A stretch of DNA of 64,000 nt from Vreelandella sedimenti (GCF_013416325.1 NZ_JACCGK010000012.1:62001-126000); one strand, 5' to 3'; shown: positions 36,423-45,704, numbered from the stretch's first letter. A program made the numbers and translations. Notes: generated by a model not told the origin, from the letters alone.

Positions 36423-36516
36423 GCAACGCTTTTAAACTTCACAATCAGGCCCCTATCAGGCACCACTATTAAGCACTATGCTAAAAGATCAATCCTCATC
36501 AATTAGGAAGTAAGCC

Positions 36517-37794
36517 ATGAGCAGCAATGCCGAACTGAACGAGCTAAAACATAAATACGTCGCTGCTGGCGCTGCAAGCCCCGCAACGGCGTTCGCCGAC
36601 CACGCTGAAAACGCTGAAATCTGGGACGCGGACGGCAACCGCTTTATCGACTTCGCGGGCGGCATTGGCGTACTCAACGTAGGTCACCGTCACCCCAAAG
36701 TGGTCGCAGCGGTAAAAGCCCAGCTCGATAAGCTGATGCATACCTGCCAAACGGTCATGCCTTATGAAGGCTATGTGAAAGTCGCGGAAAAACTCAGCCA
36801 CATCGTGCCCGTTCGTGGCCATGCCAAAGTCATGCTGGCCAACTCAGGTGCGGAAGCGCTGGAAAATGCGGTCAAGATCGCACGCGCCGCCACTGGCCGT
36901 TCTAACGTCATCTGTTTCGATGGCGGTTACCACGGCCGTACCTTCTTCACCATGGCCATGAACGGCAAGGTGGCGCCCTACCAGAGCGACTTCGGCCCCA
37001 TGCCGGGCACCGTTTTCCGTGCGCCCTACCCGGTGCCTTACCACGGCGTTAGCGAAGACGAAGCCATTCGAGGCCTGAAAATGACGCTGAAAACCGATGC
37101 TAACCCCAAAGATACCGCGGCCATCGTGCTCGAGCCGGTGCTTGGCGAAGGCGGTTTCTACCCGGCCTCTACCAGCTTCCTGACCAAGATACGTGAGATC
37201 TGCGATGAGCACGGCATCCTGATGATCATCGATGAAGTGCAGTCGGGCTTTGGCCGTACCGGCAAAATGTTTGCCATCGAGCATAGCGGCGTTGAGCCGG
37301 ACATTATGACCATGGCCAAGAGTATGGCCGACGGCATGCCGATCTCCGCCATCGTGGGTACTGACAAGGTGATGGATGCTTCAGGCCCTAACTCATTGGG
37401 CGGCACCTATACCGGCAGCCCCACCGCCTGTGCGGCGGCGTTGGCGGTCATGGAAGTGTTTGAAGAAGATAACATTCTGGAGAAGAGCCAGGCTTTGGGC
37501 GACAAGCTGGCCAAGCGCTTCAATGTGTGGGCAGACAAGTTTGATTGCATCGACAACGTGCGCAACATGGGCGCCATGGCCGCATTTGAGCTGGTGTCGG
37601 ATAAAGCCGATCACACACCTAACCCTGAGCTAGCTGCCGCGCTGTGCAAGAAAGCCCGCGAAGAGGGCTTGATCCTGCTCTCCTGCGGCATGTACGGCAA
37701 CACCATCCGCTTCCTGATGCCTGTCACCATTCAAGATGACGTGCTCAATGAAGGGCTGGATATTATTGAGTCCTGCCTGGATTCCCTGGTGTAA
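36517..37794 (+). CDS. gabT: 4-aminobutyrate/5-aminovalerate aminotransferase
   Basis: 425 aa, class III PLP aminotransferase. HTCQTVMPYEGYVKVAEKL, ANSGAEALENAVKIARAATGR, DGGYHGRTFFTMAMNGK and IIDEVQSGFGRTGKMFAIEH are typical of GabT, and the PLP lysine is in MAKSMADGMPISAIVG. It moves the amino group of GABA, or of 5-aminovalerate from lysine, to 2-oxoglutarate. With gcdH and the glutarate CoA-transferase nearby, a DavT role giving glutarate semialdehyde is attractive. No semialdehyde dehydrogenase lies in the window, so the choice between GabT and DavT is open. Confidence 0.9.
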   Translation: MSSNAELNELKHKYVAAGAASPATAFADHAENAEIWDADGNRFIDFAGGIGVLNVGHRHPKVVAAVKAQLDKLMHTCQTVMPYEGYVKVAEKLSHIVPVRGHAKVMLANSGAEALENAVKIARAATGRSNVICFDGGYHGRTFFTMAMNGKVAPYQSDFGPMPGTVFRAPYPVPYHGVSEDEAIRGLKMTLKTDANPKDTAAIVLEPVLGEGGFYPASTSFLTKIREICDEHGILMIIDEVQSGFGRTGKMFAIEHSGVEPDIMTMAKSMADGMPISAIVGTDKVMDASGPNSLGGTYTGSPTACAAALAVMEVFEEDNILEKSQALGDKLAKRFNVWADKFDCIDNVRNMGAMAAFELVSDKADHTPNPELAAALCKKAREEGLILLSCGMYGNTIRFLMPVTIQDDVLNEGLDIIESCLDSLV

Positions 37795-37817
37795 TTAAGC
37801 GTTAGTCAGCAAGCACC

Positions 37818-37849
37818 AAACCGCCGTCCCAAATTGGGGCGGCGGTTTT
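37818..37849 (+). terminator. Bidirectional terminator between gabT and dctM
   Basis: AAACCGCCGTCCC and GGGGCGGCGGTTTT form a strong stem with a 5-nt loop, placed between convergent genes. Confidence 0.88.
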
Positions 37850-37872
37850 GCTTGTGTGGATACCTAACCGGC

Positions 37873-39177
37873 CTATTGTGCCATGAAGCGCGGCAGCCAC
37901 AGCGCAATATCCGGCCATACGCTGATGATCAGGGCTGCCACGCACATCAGCAGGAAGAAGGGTAGTGCTGCCAAGGCCACACGGCTGATGCTTTCCCCCG
38001 TCAGGCTTTGCAGCACAAACAGGTTGAATCCAACTGGAGGCGTTATCTGGCCAAGCTCAATCATGATAATCAGGAAGATGCCAAACCAGATAGGATCGAA
38101 CCCCGCCAGTAGCACGATCGGCAACGTAATCGGCAGGCTCATCACTGTGATCGAAATACCGTCCAGGAAAAGCCCAAGCACCACATAGAAAACCGCCAGC
38201 GCCAGCAGCAACAACATCGGGCTAAAGTTTTGCGCGGCGATCCACTCCGCAAGCTCCCGGGGCAGATGCAGATAGCCCATCGCCGTGGAGAGCAGCGTGG
38301 CGGTAATCAACAGGCTGCACACCATGATACTGGTGATCAAGGTGCCTCTGAACGCCTCGATAAACAGCCGCGTCGAAAGCTGGCGCTCGACGCCAAGCAG
38401 CACCAGCGTCGCGGCCACGCCCACCGCCGCCGCTTCTGAGGGCGTGGCAATACCGCTATAGATAGAGCCAATCACGATGCTGATCAACACCAGCACGGGC
38501 AACAGCAACAAAATGGATTGCCCTACGCTCTGGCCAGACGCCGCCTGTTTGGGTGCCAGCGACGGCGATAGATAGGACCTCGCGCCGATATACACGCTGT
38601 ACAGCAGCGCGATTAACAGGCCCGGCACTACCCCCGCCATGAACAGCTGACTGATGGAGACTTCCGCCTGAACGCCATAAACGATCATCACGATCGAAGG
38701 CGGAATCAACAACCCCAGGCTACCGGCGCCCGCCAGCGAGCCGATCGACAGGTTGCGATCATAACCCCTCGTTTTCAGCTCCTGGGTGGTGATTTTGCCA
38801 ATCGTCGCGGTAGTCGCCGCGCTGGAGCCGCTCACCGCCGCAAACAGCGTACAGCCCAGCACATTGGTGTGGAGAATGCCGCCCGGCAAACGGCGGGTGA
38901 TAGGCACCAGCCCTTTGAAAAGCCGATCGGAAATATTGGAGCGAAAAATCAGCTCGCCCATCAATATAAACAGCGGGATAGCTGATAACTCCCAGCTATT
39001 ACTGGCACGGTAGAGAATTCGTGAGAAAATCAGGCCAATACGATCAGCACCAAAGTCGCCAAACAGCCAAAGCGAGCCAATGGAAACGGCCAGCATGGCC
39101 GCAAAAATCCAGGTGCCCATCGACAAAAAGAACAACAGCAGTACGCCAACCCCGACGGCCGACCAAAAAATATCCAT
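37873..39177 (-). CDS. dctM: TRAP transporter large permease (DctM type)
   Basis: 434 aa, about 12 helices. SGSSAATTATIGKITTQELKTRGYDRNLSIGSLAGAGSLGLLIPPSIVMIVYG is the hallmark of DctM (shown here as its key blocks SGSSAATTATIG and GLLIPPSIVMIVYG). EAAAVGVAA and ELGQITPPVGFNLFVLQ belong to the second half. It carries the substrate across the inner membrane with Na+ coupling. It starts 25 bp after the dctQ stop. The substrate cannot be read from the sequence. Confidence 0.95.
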   Translation of the reverse strand: MDIFWSAVGVGVLLLFFLSMGTWIFAAMLAVSIGSLWLFGDFGADRIGLIFSRILYRASNSWELSAIPLFILMGELIFRSNISDRLFKGLVPITRRLPGGILHTNVLGCTLFAAVSGSSAATTATIGKITTQELKTRGYDRNLSIGSLAGAGSLGLLIPPSIVMIVYGVQAEVSISQLFMAGVVPGLLIALLYSVYIGARSYLSPSLAPKQAASGQSVGQSILLLLPVLVLISIVIGSIYSGIATPSEAAAVGVAATLVLLGVERQLSTRLFIEAFRGTLITSIMVCSLLITATLLSTAMGYLHLPRELAEWIAAQNFSPMLLLLALAVFYVVLGLFLDGISITVMSLPITLPIVLLAGFDPIWFGIFLIIMIELGQITPPVGFNLFVLQSLTGESISRVALAALPFFLLMCVAALIISVWPDIALWLPRFMAQ

Positions 39178-39202
39178 AACGCCTTTCCTATTAGTCGCTG
39201 CT

Positions 39203-39715
39203 TCAATTGACGCTAGGCGAGTAGCCTGAACGCAGAACCATTATTTTCAGGGCTCTGACTAACAGCGTGATGGAAATTAACCACATGCCCACGAGGATGG
39301 CGCTCTCCGGCAGCCAAATAGGCGTCTCTGCCATGGTTTCGCTGACGGTGCCGCGGCTATAGCTACGCTGAACGTTCTGAAACCAGAAGGTCGAGAGCCA
39401 CACAAAGCAGCCTGCCGTTACCAGGCTGCTAAATAGCTCCAGCGGCCAGCGCCTGGTTTCAGGAAAGCGCTCCAGAATCAGAGACACACGAATCAGCCCG
39501 CCTTTCTCCAGCACATAAGGCAGGCCTAAAAATGACATCGTGGCCACGGCATAGCCGATATACTCATCGAGGATAAACGTTGAGTGACCAAACAGCCTCA
39601 GCGCTATCTCTAACAGGATGTGGCCGAGCATATAAATAATGAGCAGCACGGCAATGACAGCACCGACCCTATTGAGCAGTTGAGAGATACGCTCAATGAC
39701 GTTGAGCGCCCTCAT
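39203..39715 (-). CDS. dctQ: TRAP transporter small permease (DctQ type)
   Basis: 170 aa with four predicted helices. The DctQ signature is seen in LGHILLEIALRLFGHSTFILDEYIGYAVATMSFLGLPYVLEKGGLIRVSLI (key parts ILDEYIGY and KGGLIRVSL). It forms the membrane complex with DctM. The start overlaps the dctP stop by ATGA. The order dctP-dctQ-dctM is standard. Confidence 0.93.
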   Translation of the reverse strand: MRALNVIERISQLLNRVGAVIAVLLIIYMLGHILLEIALRLFGHSTFILDEYIGYAVATMSFLGLPYVLEKGGLIRVSLILERFPETRRWPLELFSSLVTAGCFVWLSTFWFQNVQRSYSRGTVSETMAETPIWLPESAILVGMWLISITLLVRALKIMVLRSGYSPSVN

Positions 39716-40731
39716 TCGGCGCCTCGGAACTCGCTCAAGATAGACTCGCCGTCATCTCCGGTCTTCTCTAGCCAACTTTCGACCACGCTACTGGCGGCTT
39801 CTTTGAGAGGCGTTAGCAACTCGTCCGAGACGGGATCACTGATCACCACATCGTGCTCACCCAGCGTCTGGTAGTTCTCTTCGGTACGCGTTTCAACCGC
39901 TTCCCAGTTATGTTGGTCGGTCTGGCTGGCCGCTTCCATGACCGCCTCCTGTTGAGCGTCGGTCAGCGATTCGAACGCAGCGCGATTCATGTGCACCATG
40001 TTAAGGGGAATGGCGTACTGAACCCCGGCAAAGTAATTCTGGTGTTCCCAAAAACTGGCATTGGCCCCCGCTTCGGCGGACGTTAGCACCGCCTCGATAC
40101 CGCCGGTAGCCAGCTGGGGTACCACATCGGCCCAGGACAGGCTGACCGGCGAGGCACCTACATTTCTAAATGTCTCGGTACCGTTACGGTCAAAGGTGCG
40201 AATCTTCAGGTTCTCAAGATCGTCCTGGCTCGCGACCTCGTCTTCCGACCAGATACCGCTCGGTGGCCAGGGCGAGGCATACAGCAGTACCTGGTTATTA
40301 TCGGCGAATACCTCTTCGTAATAGGGTTTCGCTATGTCATAAAGTCGCCGCGCATCGGCAACGTCGTCGACAATAAAGGGGAGCGAAGAGAGTAGAAACA
40401 GCGAGTCGATACCGCTCATGGTGCCCGAGAGCGTATCCGCTATCTCGACGGCGCCATCGGCCACGCCATAAAAATGATCACCGGAATTAAAGCCGAGCGA
40501 GCCACCCGTATGCAGCGTGATATCAATATCGCCATCGGTTAATTCGGCAAGCTTATCAATAAAATAGGCATCGCCCTGAGCATGAATGGAGGAAGCATTA
40601 TACTCATTGGAGAAGTCCATACTGACCGACTGGGAATGCGCATAGCCACTGACGAGTAGCGCTCCTAGCGCTATCGAGAGCTTTTTACCCGCATGAGGGA
40701 ATTTGTTATTTAAATCAGCAGGATGGAACAT
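39712..40731 (-). CDS. dctP: TRAP solute-binding protein (DctP type)
   Basis: 339 aa from the ATG at 40731 (MFHPADLNNKFP, with GGGG at about 8 bp); an upstream start at 40800 is less likely. A signal peptide (KKLSIALGALLVSGYAHSQS) is followed by DctP-family elements: FIDKLAELTDGDIDITLHTGGSLG, LKIRTFDRNGTETFRNVGASPVSLSWADVVPQLATGGIEAVLTS (key part ASPVSLSWADVVPQLATGGI). The arginine in LKIRTFD is the usual carboxylate-binding residue. It binds an organic acid in the periplasm. The protein does not obviously match the ectoine-binding TeaA; the substrate is unknown. Confidence 0.92.
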   Translation of the reverse strand: MFHPADLNNKFPHAGKKLSIALGALLVSGYAHSQSVSMDFSNEYNASSIHAQGDAYFIDKLAELTDGDIDITLHTGGSLGFNSGDHFYGVADGAVEIADTLSGTMSGIDSLFLLSSLPFIVDDVADARRLYDIAKPYYEEVFADNNQVLLYASPWPPSGIWSEDEVASQDDLENLKIRTFDRNGTETFRNVGASPVSLSWADVVPQLATGGIEAVLTSAEAGANASFWEHQNYFAGVQYAIPLNMVHMNRAAFESLTDAQQEAVMEAASQTDQHNWEAVETRTEENYQTLGEHDVVISDPVSDELLTPLKEAASSVVESWLEKTGDDGESILSEFRGAE

Positions 40732-40827
40732 TATTTCAACCCCTATTTTGATTGGTATAGGGGTTAAACTACAGTCATTTGGGAACCATTTATGTCCCAT
40801 AGCGACGCGAACGGACCAGACAACGAC

Positions 40828-40850
40828 ACGCCGCCCGGTGGGCGGCGTTT
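40828..40850. terminator. GC-rich hairpin, possible weak terminator
   Basis: ACGCCGCCC, loop GGTG, GGGCGGCGT, just past the stop of the small thiamine-binding-like gene. No T-run follows on the minus strand and only a short one on the plus strand, so termination is uncertain. Confidence 0.35.
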
Positions 40851-40859
40851 GCTGCGTGA

Positions 40860-41108
40860 TTAACGCGGTCGGCGGTCGCCTTCGAGAAAGTTGGCCGTGA
40901 AGACGGCTTTGCCATGGGTCTCAAACGACCACTTCATCACCTCAGTTAGCGCTGCCATCACAGCATCGAACTCGCCAAATACCTGAGTGCTCATGCGATT
41001 CGGGTGTACGTCCAATCCTGTCGCCTCAAGGCGTTTTACCACCTCTTTGACCACCGGCTTGAAGTCATCAGCCAACGGGTAATAGCTAAGCTGTACGGAA
41101 AGATACAT
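40860..41108 (-). CDS. Small YkoF/MTH1187-like protein, possible thiamine binding
   Basis: 82 aa. The start YLSVQLSYYPLADDFKPVVKEVVKRLEATGLDVHPNRMSTQVFGEFDAVMAALTEVMKWSF follows the one-domain pattern of the YkoF/MTH1187 (DUF77) family, a ferredoxin-like fold (key parts YLSVQLSYYPL, STQVFGEFD). Members bind thiamine or a pyrimidine precursor and often accompany transporters. It lies 9 bp downstream of an alpha/beta-hydrolase gene, probably as one transcript. Assignment is by pattern and moderate; the ligand is not shown. Confidence 0.6.
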   Translation of the reverse strand: MYLSVQLSYYPLADDFKPVVKEVVKRLEATGLDVHPNRMSTQVFGEFDAVMAALTEVMKWSFETHGKAVFTANFLEGDRRPR

Positions 41109-41117
41109 AACGCCTCC

Positions 41118-41945
41118 TTACGCTGTGTTTTGGGGCTGACGGGCGCTGGATAAACGCTGCCAGGCAGCCAAAATAGCGGCACGGGTCTCGTCCGGATGCT
41201 CCATCGGGAACATATGTGTACCGGGAACCTCGCTCACTGTTAACCCCTTGCGCTTCAAGCGCTTTATGCGTGAAGCGGTCAGTAAGTGGGACTCTTCGCC
41301 CGCCACCAGCTCTAACGGCACGCCCAGCCGCTGGGGCAGGCGCGAGAGGTGATCCGGCAGATGGCGGAAAATTTCCACCTCAATACCAGGATCAAAGGTC
41401 AACTCTGCACTGCCATCGTTTAGCAAGCGCGTCCCTGCTTCAATGTAGTCGTTGAGCGCCTCTGGGGTAAAGCGACGAAACAGCCCCCGGCGCCCCAGCG
41501 AGCTTGCCATCGCTTCGCGACTCGGCCACACGGTGCGCCGACCCAAGGTTTTTCCAGCAGGGGTAACCCGATCCACAAAGCCAAACCGCTTGGCGGCTTT
41601 CATTGCCCAGGCGTCCTTCCCCAGCATCAAAGGGGGATCGAGCATAATCACCCCGCAGAAGCGCTCGGGCTGCTTATCCGCCGCCATGGCCATCAAGGTG
41701 CCGCCCAATGAGTGCCCCACGCCCAGCAGCGGCGTATCCGTCTCGGGTAGGTAGCTCAGCAGCTCATCCACCAAGTTGCCCCAGTTATGATTAACGGGGT
41801 AGTCAGGGTGGTGACCCAGGCGATCCAGAGGGTGCAGATCAAAGGTCTCTGCCAGTGGGTTCAGCAGGCTACGATAGCTTAGGCCCGGAAAACCATTGGC
41901 ATGGGCAAACACTAAACGGGGACGTTGGGCAGCATTAGCAGACAT
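41118..41945 (-). CDS. Alpha/beta hydrolase
   Basis: 275 aa. The oxyanion region FAHANGFPG and the nucleophile elbow GHSLGG (Ser79) are clear. An acid residue probably lies around ELVAGEESH, and the catalytic histidine in VPGTHMFPMEHP. No signal peptide, so cytoplasmic. The family includes esterases and lipases; the substrate is unknown. Probably co-transcribed with the small YkoF-like gene. Confidence 0.88.
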   Translation of the reverse strand: MSANAAQRPRLVFAHANGFPGLSYRSLLNPLAETFDLHPLDRLGHHPDYPVNHNWGNLVDELLSYLPETDTPLLGVGHSLGGTLMAMAADKQPERFCGVIMLDPPLMLGKDAWAMKAAKRFGFVDRVTPAGKTLGRRTVWPSREAMASSLGRRGLFRRFTPEALNDYIEAGTRLLNDGSAELTFDPGIEVEIFRHLPDHLSRLPQRLGVPLELVAGEESHLLTASRIKRLKRKGLTVSEVPGTHMFPMEHPDETRAAILAAWQRLSSARQPQNTA

Positions 41946-42075
41946 GGCAAGGCTCGCGCGTTAAAAAGGCAGGAAGACGGCTAATGTGAAACATGATTAT
42001 TTACGCCGCCTATCATACATCTGTTTTAACGCGCTCCTGCATGAGCGTCAATCGACAAAAGGATTAACAGGCTAA

Positions 42076-43122
42076 TTAAAAAAGCGACAGCTGATGCTCC
42101 TGGCTGTTGTCCGCCAGCCGATACCCCACGCCAAGCAGGCGCACGGGACGCTCGCCCCTAGCCCAGCCAACGTTAAGCAGAGTTTCAAACTGTTCAAGGT
42201 TGGGCGCTGGGTCAGCGTGTTCGACGGTGGTTTGGGTAAAGTCGTTGAACTTCACTTTTACGATTAGCCCGCGCACCGCCAGTGGCGGATCAAGCCGTGC
42301 GTAGCGGCGCTCTAAATCTTCGATCAGCGCGGGTAGCTCACGGCGGCAGGCATCGAGGTTGGGTAAATCCTGGGCGTAAGTCTGCTCGGTGCTGACCGAT
42401 TTGCGCTCCCGGTGGGTTTTCACCGGGCGCTCGTCCCGCCCCCAGCTTAGCTCATGCAGCCGCCGCCCAAAGCGGCCAAAGTGCTCGACCAGGTCGGTCA
42501 GCGTGCGGGTACGCAGGTCAGCGCAGGTGTGGATATCCAGCCCCGCCAGTTTCTCGGCCGTGCGCGGCCCTACCCCGTGGATTTTCTTGACCGGCAACTG
42601 TTGTACGAAGCTATCGACCTTATCCGGCGTAATCACGCACAGGCCGTCAGGTTTGTTCCAGTCGCTGGCAATTTTGGCCAGAAACTTGTTGGGCGCTACG
42701 CCCGCCGAAACGGTGATCCCCACTTCGCGGCTGACCCGTTCACGGATCGCTTCAGCCATTAGCGTCGCGCTGCCGTGATGCTGGGTGACCTCCGAGACAT
42801 CCAGAAAGGCCTCATCCAGAGAGAGCGGTTCGATCAGTTCAGTCACATCGCGATAAATGGCGAAGACCTGGCGGGCGACCTCTTTGTATTTGGCCATCTC
42901 ACCGCGAATCACGGTGAGGTGCGGGCAGCGCTTGAGTGCCTGGGCCATCGGCATGGCCGAGTGGATACCAAATTCACGGGCGGGATAGTTGCAGGTGGCA
43001 ACCACCCCGCGCTGCTCGACGCTGCCGCCAATGGCAATCGGTATATCCCGCAGCGCGGGGTTATCGCGCATTTCCACTGCTGCATAAAAGCAGTCACAGT
43101 CGCAGTGAATGATTTTGCGCAC
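42076..43122 (-). CDS. dinB: DNA polymerase IV (Y family)
   Basis: 348 aa, GTG start at 43122. The catalytic metal-site residues are in IIHCDCDCFYAAVEMRDNP and SLDEAFLDVSE, and helix-hairpin-helix segments are in KIHGVGPRTAEKLAGLDI. The C terminus QLSLF is a beta-clamp-binding motif. It performs error-prone translesion synthesis. A LexA box overlaps the region 16-31 bp upstream of the start, so it should be SOS-induced. Confidence 0.97.
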   Translation of the reverse strand: MRKIIHCDCDCFYAAVEMRDNPALRDIPIAIGGSVEQRGVVATCNYPAREFGIHSAMPMAQALKRCPHLTVIRGEMAKYKEVARQVFAIYRDVTELIEPLSLDEAFLDVSEVTQHHGSATLMAEAIRERVSREVGITVSAGVAPNKFLAKIASDWNKPDGLCVITPDKVDSFVQQLPVKKIHGVGPRTAEKLAGLDIHTCADLRTRTLTDLVEHFGRFGRRLHELSWGRDERPVKTHRERKSVSTEQTYAQDLPNLDACRRELPALIEDLERRYARLDPPLAVRGLIVKVKFNDFTQTTVEHADPAPNLEQFETLLNVGWARGERPVRLLGVGYRLADNSQEHQLSLF

Positions 43123-43137
43123 CGGCTAGCCTTCCAA

Positions 43138-43153
43138 CTGTAAAAAACCACAG
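43138..43153 (-). promoter_or_regulatory. LexA (SOS) box upstream of dinB
   Basis: The minus strand reads CTGTGGTTTTTTACAG, a match to CTG-N10-CAG with both CTGT and ACAG arms intact, ending 15 bp before the dinB GTG. Confidence 0.8.
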
Positions 43154-43218
43154 TTTATCACAGCGATTACGAGAGAAATCATAACGTCTTATGTCATTCT
43201 AAAATCGGCCGGATCAAC

Positions 43219-43297
43219 CCTAGGCGGGGCGCTGTGCCCCCCTCCCTGGGCGCTACTTTTTCCATCCCTGGAAAAAGACCCCCGCTACGGGCTGATT
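43219..43297. repeat. Nested-hairpin interspersed repeat, copy 2
   Basis: Same design as the element at 11158-11240: outer stem GCGGGG with CCCCGC, the shared segment TCCCTGGGCGCTACTTTT, and an inner 9-bp hairpin (CTTTTTCCA, loop TCCC, TGGAAAAAG). Two inner base pairs and one outer pair differ from copy 1 but remain paired. It lies about 30 bp past the selO stop, between selO and dinB. Confidence 0.8.
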
Positions 43298-43326
43298 CCA
43301 CCCTCAGCTCAATGGCATAGGCTATT

Positions 43327-44790
43327 TTAAGTTCCGCAGAATGTCCTTAGCACCTGCTCATTTTCCGTGGCGGGCGCTGCTAAACGGCGCGCTTCAACGG
43401 AGTCATCGAATGGCTGGGTGACGACCGCCAGCAGAGTATGGAAAGGGGTAAAGTCACCGTCGTAAGCGGCATCAATGACCTCTTGAATCCGGTGGTTGCG
43501 GGGAATAATGACCGGGTTGGCGCTTCGCATGGCGGCAAAACGCTCGCTATCTTGGCTGGCTATCTGCGCTTGCTGCCAGGTATCCAGCCACTCGGTTAAC
43601 TCATTGGGCTGGGTCGTCAGCGCCAGCAGCGCGTCACGCCGCTCAGCGCCCGGCGAGGCGGCGTACTGGGTCAGCGCGTCGAAGGTAGCGGTCATATCCA
43701 TCCGCCCCTGATGCATATGGCTTTCGAGACTTTCCATTAGCGCTTCGGCTTGGGGGCTTTCCGCCGCTAAACCGAGCTTATCGGCATGCAGGCGGAGTTG
43801 CTCGGCGCTGAAAAGCGATTCAAAGCGGCGGATGACGTCAGTGGCCTGTTCCACGACCGCGTCGCCCTCTTCCCGCATCAGCGGCAGCAGCGTTTCGGCA
43901 AAGCGAGCCAGATTCCACTGGGCAATCGCTGGCTGGTTGGCAAAGGCGTAGCGGCGGCCTTGATCGATGGAGCTGTACACCTTCTGCGGGTCAAACTGCT
44001 CCATAAAGGCGCAGGGGCCGTAATCGATGGTTTCACCGGCGATGCTGCAGTTATCAGTATTCATCACGCCATGGATAAAGCCGACGCTGATCCAGCGGGC
44101 AATCAGCACCGCCTGACGAGCGACCACCGCTTCCAGCAGCGCCATATAGGGATCTTCTGCGTTGGCGGCATCCGGATAGTGGCGCGCAATCACATGATCC
44201 GCCAGGGCTTTGAGCAATGCTTCATCCCGCTGTGCAGCGGCAAACTGAAAGGTGCCCACGCGAATATGGCTGCTCGCCACGCGGGTAAAGACGGCACCGG
44301 GCTCAGCCATTTGCCGTACCACGCGCTCGCCGCTAGTGACGGCCGCCAGCGCGCGGGTGGTGGGAATTCCCATCGCCGCCATAAACTCACTGACTAGGTA
44401 CTCACGCAGCACCGGACCTAGCGGTGAACGGCCATCGCCACCACGGGAAAACGGCGTGCGGCCGCTACCTTTTAGCTGCACATCGCGGCGAACGCCATTC
44501 TGATCGATCACTTCGCCCAGCAGTAACGCGCGGCCATCGCCCAATTGCGGCACAAAGTTGCCGAACTGATGCCCGGCGTAACCTAATGCGCCCGGCTTGG
44601 CATCAGGCATGGCCTGGTTGCCGCTAAACCACTCGGCAAGCGTTGTAGAGTCAGGTATCTCTTTGGCCCCTAGCTCATGGGCAAGCGGCGCATTGAACGC
44701 AATCAGCTCTGGGCTGGCCACAGGCGTTGCTTGGGTGGCGACCCAAAGGGGTTCAGGTAAGGAGGAATAGAGATGTTCGAATGGCAGCAC
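43327..44790 (-). CDS. selO: Protein adenylyltransferase SelO
   Basis: 487 aa, full length for the YdiU/SelO pseudokinase family. GYAGHQFGNFVPQLGDGRALLLGE, KGSGRTPFSRGGDGRSPLGPVLREYLVSEFM (key GSGRTPFSRGGDGRSPLG), HGVMNTDNCSIAGETIDYGPCAFM are the nucleotide and metal sites. SelO transfers AMP to Ser, Thr or Tyr of target proteins in redox control. The C terminus ends RTFCGT, keeping the redox Cys near the end at which eukaryotic SelO has selenocysteine. Monocistronic; repeat copy 2 follows. Confidence 0.97.
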   Translation of the reverse strand: MLPFEHLYSSLPEPLWVATQATPVASPELIAFNAPLAHELGAKEIPDSTTLAEWFSGNQAMPDAKPGALGYAGHQFGNFVPQLGDGRALLLGEVIDQNGVRRDVQLKGSGRTPFSRGGDGRSPLGPVLREYLVSEFMAAMGIPTTRALAAVTSGERVVRQMAEPGAVFTRVASSHIRVGTFQFAAAQRDEALLKALADHVIARHYPDAANAEDPYMALLEAVVARQAVLIARWISVGFIHGVMNTDNCSIAGETIDYGPCAFMEQFDPQKVYSSIDQGRRYAFANQPAIAQWNLARFAETLLPLMREEGDAVVEQATDVIRRFESLFSAEQLRLHADKLGLAAESPQAEALMESLESHMHQGRMDMTATFDALTQYAASPGAERRDALLALTTQPNELTEWLDTWQQAQIASQDSERFAAMRSANPVIIPRNHRIQEVIDAAYDGDFTPFHTLLAVVTQPFDDSVEARRLAAPATENEQVLRTFCGT

Positions 44791-44837
44791 GATAGGCTCC
44801 GCTATTGATGGCGATATCTACCTAATACCCTAGCACT

Positions 44838-45704
44838 TTAGTCAAGTAAACGCCGCTGCAAACAGCTCACAGCCTGCTCGAGCACCGGCGTCAACGGCGC
44901 CCGCCACTGGTGGGTCAATAGCGCATCTGCCCGGGTGACGCCGAGCGATAGCGATGCCAGCGGGATGCCCCGTTCATGGGCGGCACGGCAGAAACGGTAG
45001 CCGGAAAACACCATCAACGAGGTGCCGACTGCCAGCAACGCATCCGACTCGGCCAGTGCTACCTGCGCTGCCAGCCGCCGTTCGGCGGGTACCACATCAC
45101 CGTAGAACACCACATCGGGCTTCAGGATGCCGCTGCAGCGCGGGCAGTCGAAAATACGAAAGGTGCTGAAGTCGGTTTCCAGGTCGGCATCGCCATCCGG
45201 AGCGTGCCCCGCCTGCAAACCAGTAAAGCTCGGATTCATGCGCGCCATTTCGGTATGCATGGCGTGGCGCATCATTTGATAGTCGCACACCATGCACTTC
45301 ACCATGTCCGCCCGGCCATGGAGGTCGATCACCCGGCGGGAACCGGCGCGCTGATGTAAGCGGTCAACGTTTTGGGTCACCAACTGCTGGATATAGCCCT
45401 GCGACTCCAGCGCGGCCAACGCACGGTGGGCGCCGCTGGCTTGGGCTTCGCGCATGGCACTAAAACCGATCAGCGCGCGAGCCCAGTAGCGCTGGCGAAC
45501 GTGATGAGAACTCATGAAGTCGCCATGCTGCAACGGGGGTGGCCGCTTCCACTGGCCATCCGCATCGCGATAGTCCGGAATGCCGCTGTCAGTACTCACA
45601 CCGGCACCGGTAATCACCCACAGTTTGGGGTGCCGCTGAATAAAATCAGCCAGTTCCTCGCCCACCTGGGCAACGCTTTCTGCAATTTCCACGGCCTGCG
45701 TCAA
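44838..45704 (-). CDS. Sir2-family NAD-dependent protein deacylase
   Basis: 288 aa from a TTG at 45704 with GAGGTG at 5-6 bp; another TTG at 45722 would add six residues. NAD-binding VITGAGVSTDSGIPDYRDADG, QNVDRLHQRAG with the catalytic histidine in VIDLHG, and zinc cysteines C-x2-C in CMVCDYQM and CPRCSGILKPDVVFYGDVVP are all present. It removes acyl groups from lysine using NAD, or acts as an ADP-ribosyltransferase, as in the class II (SIRT4-like) group it resembles. Divergent from the monooxygenase gene at 45811. Confidence 0.92.
   Translation of the reverse strand: MTQAVEIAESVAQVGEELADFIQRHPKLWVITGAGVSTDSGIPDYRDADGQWKRPPPLQHGDFMSSHHVRQRYWARALIGFSAMREAQASGAHRALAALESQGYIQQLVTQNVDRLHQRAGSRRVIDLHGRADMVKCMVCDYQMMRHAMHTEMARMNPSFTGLQAGHAPDGDADLETDFSTFRIFDCPRCSGILKPDVVFYGDVVPAERRLAAQVALAESDALLAVGTSLMVFSGYRFCRAAHERGIPLASLSLGVTRADALLTHQWRAPLTPVLEQAVSCLQRRLLD

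Noticed and set aside
39712..40731. DctPQM as the ectoine transporter TeaABC
   Set aside because: Tempting in a halophile, but the binding protein does not match TeaA as I remember it and there is no ectoine gene or TeaD-like gene nearby.
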